The notes under the pieces: generated by a model
Databases searched by the model: none
The model's input: the letters and a program-made list of their open reading frames with translations, nothing else
Told to the model about the DNA's origin: nothing
Shown: positions 6,753 through 9,622 of the stretch, piece after piece
Position numbering within the stretch: the stretch's first letter is position 1
Layout of the letters: each line of letters opens with the position of its first letter
Translations under genes and position numbers: made by a program
NCBI GenBank assembly: GCA_020852155.1
Contig: JADZBJ010000234.1
Coordinates: forward strand, 1-9,622
Origin: Saprospiraceae bacterium
GTDB lineage: Bacteria > Bacteroidota > Bacteroidia > Chitinophagales > Saprospiraceae
Length of the DNA: 9,622 bases
Direction of reading: 5' to 3'

Positions 6753-6823
6753 GGTTTGAAGGTGGTTAGAGATAGTTAGATATGGTTAGAAATAGTTAGA
6801 AATAGTTAGAAATGGTTTGAATG
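6753..6823. repeat. 10-bp tandem repeat, about 7 units
   Basis: The consensus unit is RGTTAGAAAT. Clear units start at 6764, 6774, 6784, 6794 and 6804. A diverged unit, GGTTTGAATG, starts at 6814, and a related unit, GGTTTGAAGG, at 6753 precedes the array with one extra base. The array begins two bases after the stop of the GldN-like gene. The 10-bp period is close to one helical turn. It is non-coding. Confidence 0.8.
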
Positions 6824-6836
6824 GCGCTGGCGCGCC
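6823..6836. other. Short GC hairpin after the tandem repeat
   Basis: GGCGC (6823-6827) pairs with GCGCC (6832-6836) around a TGGC loop, followed by only three T's. It could be a weak terminator for the GldN-like gene, but the U-tract is too short for a confident call. Confidence 0.3.
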
Positions 6837-6857
6837 GTTTGAAGTTGTACACTCACT

Positions 6858-6909
6858 CGCTCGTGAGCGTCTCTGACGCGACACGCACTGTCGGCAAATC
6901 TCTGATTTG
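6858..6909. repeat. Chain of four short inverted repeats
   Basis: Four small perfect stems follow one another almost without gaps: CGCTC-GT-GAGCG (6858-6869), GCGTC-TCT-GACGC (6867-6879), CGACA-CGCAC-TGTCG (6879-6893) and CAAATC-TCT-GATTTG (6895-6909). Two share a TCT loop. The first two overlap and so are alternatives. This could be a degenerate REP-like cluster or a structured RNA, and nothing else identifies it. Confidence 0.55.
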
Positions 6910-6949
6910 TGCACTAACCAAAATTTGGCGGTAGCCTCAGAAAACAGCA

Positions 6950-7108
6950 CAAGAGGGTGTCTCATAAGTCATAAAATCGAGCAAATTAGTTTAACCGCTA
7001 ATGACGCTAAATACGCTAAGTTTTTGATTTTCAATATTTTGCGTAATTATCGTCATTAGCGGTTAATCATAAAAAGCACAGAATCACTACTTATGAGACA
7101 GCCTCTTG
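6950..7108. mobile_element. 159-bp MITE-like element with TGTCTCATAAG inverted ends
   Basis: The terminal inverted repeats are 20 bp with one mismatch. AAGAGGGTGTCTCATAAGT is at 6951-6969 and AAGAGGCTGTCTCATAAGT, read on the minus strand, at 7089-7107. One more matching base lies outside on each side. Inside is a second, separate inverted repeat of 26 bp with two mismatches (6991-7016 with 7041-7066), including the perfect 16-bp arm TTAACCGCTAATGACG. There is no coding capacity. TGTCTCA-containing ends are familiar from IS1182- and IS5-like DDE transposons; this is from memory and is not a firm family call. I see no convincing target-site duplication. Confidence 0.7.
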
Positions 7109-7117
7109 CATTACCCC

Positions 7118-7130
7118 CTCGCTCGCGAGC
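7118..7130. repeat. Palindromic word CTCGCTCGCGAGC, second copy of a pair
   Basis: This 13-mer contains the perfect 10-bp palindrome GCTCGCGAGC (7121-7130). It differs at one base from CTCGCTCGTGAGC at 6856-6868, on the other side of the MITE-like element. It lies just beyond the 3' end of the ferredoxin gene but is not followed by a U-tract, so it is not a standard terminator. Confidence 0.5.
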
Positions 7131-7148
7131 ATTCACTAACTTACGCAA

Positions 7149-7490
7149 TCAGTGCTCGTGTCCGATGATCTGGCGCTGGTCAGGGATAGTGACGACAATG
7201 CGGGCATTCTCATCGAGGATGATGCATTGACAAGCCAGACGGCTTTCGAGGCGCGGGCTGATCGCGCGATCAATAAAATCTTCTTCTTTATCGGAAATTT
7301 CTTCCAGGTATTCGTCGCCGGATTCGACGTAGATATGGCAGGTTGAGCAGGCGCAAACGCCGCCGCAGTTGTGGTTCAGGTGAACGTCAACTTCTTCGGT
7401 TATTTCAAGGATAGACTGGTCCTCGAATTTTCCTGAAACGGTCTTTTCAGGAATGGATTTATCTTCGAATTTGAATGTAATACTGGCCAT
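7149..7490 (-). CDS. Adrenodoxin/ISC-type [2Fe-2S] ferredoxin
   Basis: This soluble electron carrier has 113 residues. The cluster-binding pattern is CGGVCACSTCHIYV, with ligands C42, C48 and C51, and the fourth ligand C87 in SRLACQ. This is C-x5-C-x2-C-x35-C, the same spacing and numbering as the E. coli ISC ferredoxin, with the non-ligand C46 also conserved. The acidic patch DKEEDFID (67-74), typical of partner-binding surfaces in this group, is present. The protein has one extra Cys (C89) next to the fourth ligand. It is monocistronic here, not within an isc or suf cluster, so its partner is unknown: it may serve Fe-S assembly or a P450/oxygenase system. A TAGTTTTG -7 box lies 26 bp before the ATG. 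Confidence 0.93.
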   Translation of the reverse strand: MASITFKFEDKSIPEKTVSGKFEDQSILEITEEVDVHLNHNCGGVCACSTCHIYVESGDEYLEEISDKEEDFIDRAISPRLESRLACQCIILDENARIVVTIPDQRQIIGHEH

Positions 7491-7515
7491 GAGTGAGTTT
7501 TGCTATCAAGCGCGG

Positions 7516-7523
7516 CAAAACTA
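7516..7523 (-). promoter_or_regulatory. Putative Bacteroidota -7 promoter box for the ferredoxin gene
   Basis: On the minus strand the sequence is TAGTTTTG, an exact TAnnTTTG match. It would give a leader of about 19 nt before the ATG at 7490. No TTTG is found at the expected -33 position. The upstream copy of the dispersed repeat begins 41 bp further away. Confidence 0.4.
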
Positions 7524-7564
7524 ACACCTTTTGGAGCATTTGGTTTAGAATCTTTCTAAGAAAG

Positions 7565-7662
7565 TATACCCGGAGTAAAGTGATTTTGAAGATTTACAAG
7601 ATTGACTTTCCTGATTTCCAAGGATTTACAGACGCCAGGTGTTCAAAACCTCTTTGGGTTGA
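7565..7662. repeat. ~98-bp dispersed repeat, copy 2
   Basis: This is the partner of 5515-5612, ungapped and offset by exactly 2050 bp. It lies 74 bp upstream of the ferredoxin start, comparable to copy 1 upstream of engB, and in the same orientation relative to the downstream minus-strand gene. The position may be coincidence or may reflect a promoter-proximal role. Confidence 0.85.
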
Positions 7663-7701
7663 TTATTGATACTTAGGGGTATTAAATCTCCCGTAGGTGC
7701 G

Positions 7702-7746
7702 GCAGAAAATCTGCGTTATCTGCGTTTTTAATCTGCGAAATCTGCG
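7702..7746. repeat. ATCTGCG short repeat cluster
   Basis: The word ATCTGCG occurs four times, at 7709, 7718, 7731 and 7740. The first is part of a small hairpin, GCAGA-AAA-TCTGC (7702-7714). This kind of intergenic (A)ATCTGCG array recurs in Bacteroidota genomes in my experience. No function is evident. Confidence 0.6.
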
Positions 7747-7770
7747 GGAAATAAAGTTAGAATGACACAT

Positions 7771-7811
7771 AAAAAAAGGAAACGCCCATGTCGGGAACGT
7801 TTCCTTTTTTG
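7771..7811 (-). terminator. Rho-independent terminator of dnaA
   Basis: Arm AAAAAAGGAAACG (7772-7784) pairs perfectly with CGTTTCCTTTTTT (7798-7810). The stem is extended inside by CCC (7785-7787) with GGG (7793-7795) across a two-base bulge. Read on the minus strand it ends in a run of T's at 7777-7771, 22 bp after the dnaA stop codon. The arms are A/T-run flanked on both sides, so it could also work from the plus strand, but no plus-strand gene needs it. Confidence 0.86.
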
Positions 7812-7832
7812 TTCATCCAAATGAGCACGAGG

Positions 7833-9263
7833 TTACTCGTTCAGGCTCATCTTGATTTTCTTTTCCAGTTCAGCGACAGTGTCTTTAAAGATCATGTCGG
7901 TATCCATCATGTCCTGAACAGCTTTGCAGGAGTAAATGACGGTGCTATGGTCGAGTCCGCCAAAGGTTTCACCGATGGTTTTGAGAGACTTGTTGGTCAT
8001 TTTTTTGGCCAGGAACATGGACAGTTGGCGCGCAATAACGATGTTGCGTTTGCGGGTTTCCTGATGCAGTTTCTCTACCGGCACATTGAAATGATCGGCC
8101 ACTAATTGCTGGATAAATTCGACCGTGATTTCGCGGTTGATGGTGCTGACAAAGTTGCGAATAACTTCCTTGGCCAGATCAATATCAATATCGCGCTGAA
8201 TCAGTGTGGCCTGTGCCAGCAGTGACACCATGACGCCTTCGAGTTCGCGAATGTTGTTTTTGATATTGTAGCAGATAAACTCCAGTACATCCGAGGCGAC
8301 GTCAACGCCTTCATTTTCCATTTTATAGCCCAGAATGGCCATGCGCGTTTCCAGATCGGGCGCTTGCAGGTCGGCGCTCAAGCCCCATTTGAAACGGGAA
8401 ATCAGGCGATCTTCAATCCCTTCCAGGTCTTTAGGCGCGCGGTCGGAAGTCAGGATGATCTGACGGCCATTTTGGTGCAGTTGGTTAAAGATGTGGAAGA
8501 AAATTTCCTGCGTTTTTTGCTTGCCCGCCAAAAACTGGATGTCGTCAATAATCAGCACGTCAATCATCTGGTAGAAGTTGACGAAATCGTTGACGGCGTT
8601 GTTTTTAATGGCCTGAATGATCTGGTTGGTGAACTTTTCAGCGCTGACGTACAAGACCGATTTGCTTTCCATCTTGCTGGCAATTTCATTGCCGATGGCT
8701 TGTGCGAGGTGAGTTTTACCCAAACCTACATCACCGAAAATAAACAATGGATTGAACGCTGTGCCGCCTGGTTTTTTAGCGATGGCCAAACCTGCATTTC
8801 GGGCAAGGCGGTTGCAATCACCCTCAATGTAATTATCAAACAGGTAATTCGGATTGAGTTGCGGGTCAACTTTAATGCGCTTGATACCAGGGATGATGAA
8901 AGGATTTTTAATCATTTCAGCATCAAACACACCGGGTACCGGTTCATTGTCGCGCCCTGCGGAGGGCTGCTTCGACTCCTGGCGCGGGGTGGTGGCTTCC
9001 GTTTGCGTACTGCCATCCGGAATGTGATAAATCAGTCGGCCGCGCTCGCCAAGTTCCTGACGAATGCTCTTTTTGAGCAGTTGTACGTAATGCTCCTCCA
9101 GCCATTCGTAAAAGAACTTGTTGGGCACTTGAATGGTCAATACATCACCTTCGAGCCGAACCGGACGAATCGGCTCGAACCATGTTTTGAAGCTTTGCGG
9201 GCTAACGTTTTTCTTGATGATATGCAGACAATCGTCCCATACCATCCGGCTGTCTCTTGTCAT
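7833..9263 (-). CDS. dnaA: Chromosomal replication initiator protein DnaA
   Basis: This AAA+ ATPase binds DnaA boxes and opens the replication origin. From the ATG at 9263 it has 476 residues. Domain I (about 1-85) shows VWDDCLHIIKKNVSPQSF followed by KTWFEP. Domain II is a short Thr/Gln/Pro/Ser-rich linker (about 82-112). Domain III has Walker A GDVGLGKT (177-184), Walker B VLIIDDIQFL (236-245) and ISRFKWGL (288-295). Domain IV ends with the DNA-binding signature GGLDHSTVIYSC (435-446). The frame stays open for another 57 codons to a TTG at 9434, but that extension (Phe/Cys/Asn-rich) lacks family similarity. The ATG at 9263 gives the usual N-terminus MTRDSRMVWDD; an ATG at 9245 is the next option. 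It is monocistronic with its own terminator, without dnaN nearby. Confidence 0.97.
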   Translation of the reverse strand: MTRDSRMVWDDCLHIIKKNVSPQSFKTWFEPIRPVRLEGDVLTIQVPNKFFYEWLEEHYVQLLKKSIRQELGERGRLIYHIPDGSTQTEATTPRQESKQPSAGRDNEPVPGVFDAEMIKNPFIIPGIKRIKVDPQLNPNYLFDNYIEGDCNRLARNAGLAIAKKPGGTAFNPLFIFGDVGLGKTHLAQAIGNEIASKMESKSVLYVSAEKFTNQIIQAIKNNAVNDFVNFYQMIDVLIIDDIQFLAGKQKTQEIFFHIFNQLHQNGRQIILTSDRAPKDLEGIEDRLISRFKWGLSADLQAPDLETRMAILGYKMENEGVDVASDVLEFICYNIKNNIRELEGVMVSLLAQATLIQRDIDIDLAKEVIRNFVSTINREITVEFIQQLVADHFNVPVEKLHQETRKRNIVIARQLSMFLAKKMTNKSLKTIGETFGGLDHSTVIYSCKAVQDMMDTDMIFKDTVAELEKKIKMSLNE

Positions 9264-9582
9264 ACCAGATGGAATTTGCCTTGGGCGAACCCAATTGTTT
9301 TCAATATGTATTGTGAAGGTGCTTTTATCGAAGCAGGGCGACAAAGATGGAACAAAAACGTGATTCGGGGTGAATGAAAAACAGACATTTTTTTGGAAAA
9401 AAATCCCCAAAACAGCCAATTGCCTGATTTTCAATCAATAGCAAATTTGTTAATGATAAATGACGCTGCAGACAGCCTGAAATGGCTCGCCGACGCGGGT
9501 TAGTGAAATTTTCAACAAAAAACAACGTAAGCAAATTGTTATTTTTTGCTCAAAAACGTAACCTAAAGGTTTTCAATCAATT
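9264..9582. other. Intergenic region upstream of dnaA
   Basis: These 319 bp separate dnaA from a possible divergent gene. I see no TTATCCACA-type DnaA box and no clear sigma-factor promoter. A 12-bp direct repeat TTTTCAATCAAT occurs at 9428-9439 and 9570-9581, and each copy has an AGCAAATTTG- or AGCAAATTG-like word nearby. A weak imperfect inverted repeat lies around 9517-9548 (CAAAAAACAA with TTG...TTTTTTG). The promoter of dnaA must be here but cannot be pinned down by eye. Confidence 0.5.
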
Positions 9583-9622
9583 ATGAAATCCGCCGTAAAC
9601 AAGGTGTCGGGCATGTATTGCA
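9583..9622 (+). CDS. Possible start of a divergent gene, cut by the window end
   Basis: An ATG at 9583 opens a frame that stays open to the edge and reads MKSAVNKVSGMYC. It is divergent from dnaA, and its AT-rich upstream region is compatible with a Bacteroidota start. Thirteen codons are too few to confirm coding or to name a family. Confidence 0.3.
   Translation, partial: MKSAVNKVSGMYC

Noticed and set aside
6753..6823. CRISPR array
   Set aside because: The units are 10 bp and contiguous, with no spacers and no cas genes nearby.
8364..9377. 337-codon open frame on the plus strand opposite dnaA
   Set aside because: It is a shadow of dnaA, whose motifs are unmistakable on the other strand. 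The translation has no recognisable domain.
9264..9434. 57-residue N-terminal extension of DnaA from a TTG codon
   Set aside because: It would add a segment without family similarity. The ATG at 9263 gives the usual DnaA N-terminus and length.
9264..9622. Replication origin next to dnaA
   Set aside because: I found no cluster of TTATCCACA-like boxes on either strand by eye, and dnaN is not adjacent in the window. In Bacteroidota dnaA is not always at the origin.

Overview
The window looks like a chromosomal segment of a Bacteroidota bacterium, plausibly of the Saprospiraceae/Sphingobacteriia side (family placement is a guess). Support comes from a GldN/PorN-like protein (a family of the Bacteroidota type IX secretion/gliding machinery), the absence of recognisable Shine-Dalgarno sequences before the starts I inspected, two sites matching the Bacteroidota -7 promoter box TAnnTTTG, and many small intergenic repeats.

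Layout, left to right. (1) 2-124: the last 40 codons of an unrecognised + strand gene, followed by a strong hairpin at 157-194 that can terminate both strands. (2) 212-679 (-): a small exported protein whose C-terminal half is ten charged heptads. (3) 779-939: a 161-bp nearly fully palindromic element with 15-bp perfect terminal inverted repeats starting GTAA and an imperfect 8-bp target duplication, read here as an IS66-type MITE. (4) 970-1833 (+): a polytopic membrane protein of the UbiA prenyltransferase superfamily. (5) 5454-1850 (-): a tightly packed four-gene operon, engB (ribosome-assembly GTPase), a PlsB-like glycerol-3-phosphate acyltransferase, aat (leucyl/phenylalanyl-tRNA-protein transferase) and a hypothetical protein. 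Its junctions are a 4-nt ATGA overlap, a 1-nt gap and a 2-nt gap. (6) 5683-6750 (+): a secreted protein with two tandem GldN-like domains. (7) 6751-7148: a gene-free stretch holding a 10-bp tandem repeat, a chain of short hairpins and a second MITE-like element (6950-7108). (8) 7149-7490 (-): an adrenodoxin-type [2Fe-2S] ferredoxin with the ISC ferredoxin ligand pattern. (9) 7491-7832: dispersed repeats and the dnaA terminator. (10) 7833-9263 (-): dnaA. (11) 9264-9582: the intergenic region upstream of dnaA, then the possible start of a + strand gene cut by the window end.

Most genes are core housekeeping genes (replication initiation, ribosome biogenesis, phospholipid synthesis, N-end-rule tagging, Fe-S chemistry). 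No defence system, CRISPR array or complete transposase gene is visible. The unusual material is intergenic: two unrelated ~160-bp non-autonomous mobile elements, and a ~98-bp repeat present in two copies exactly 2050 bp apart, each upstream of a minus-strand gene (engB, fdx). To this are added the duplicated GldN-like protein and the heptad-repeat protein.
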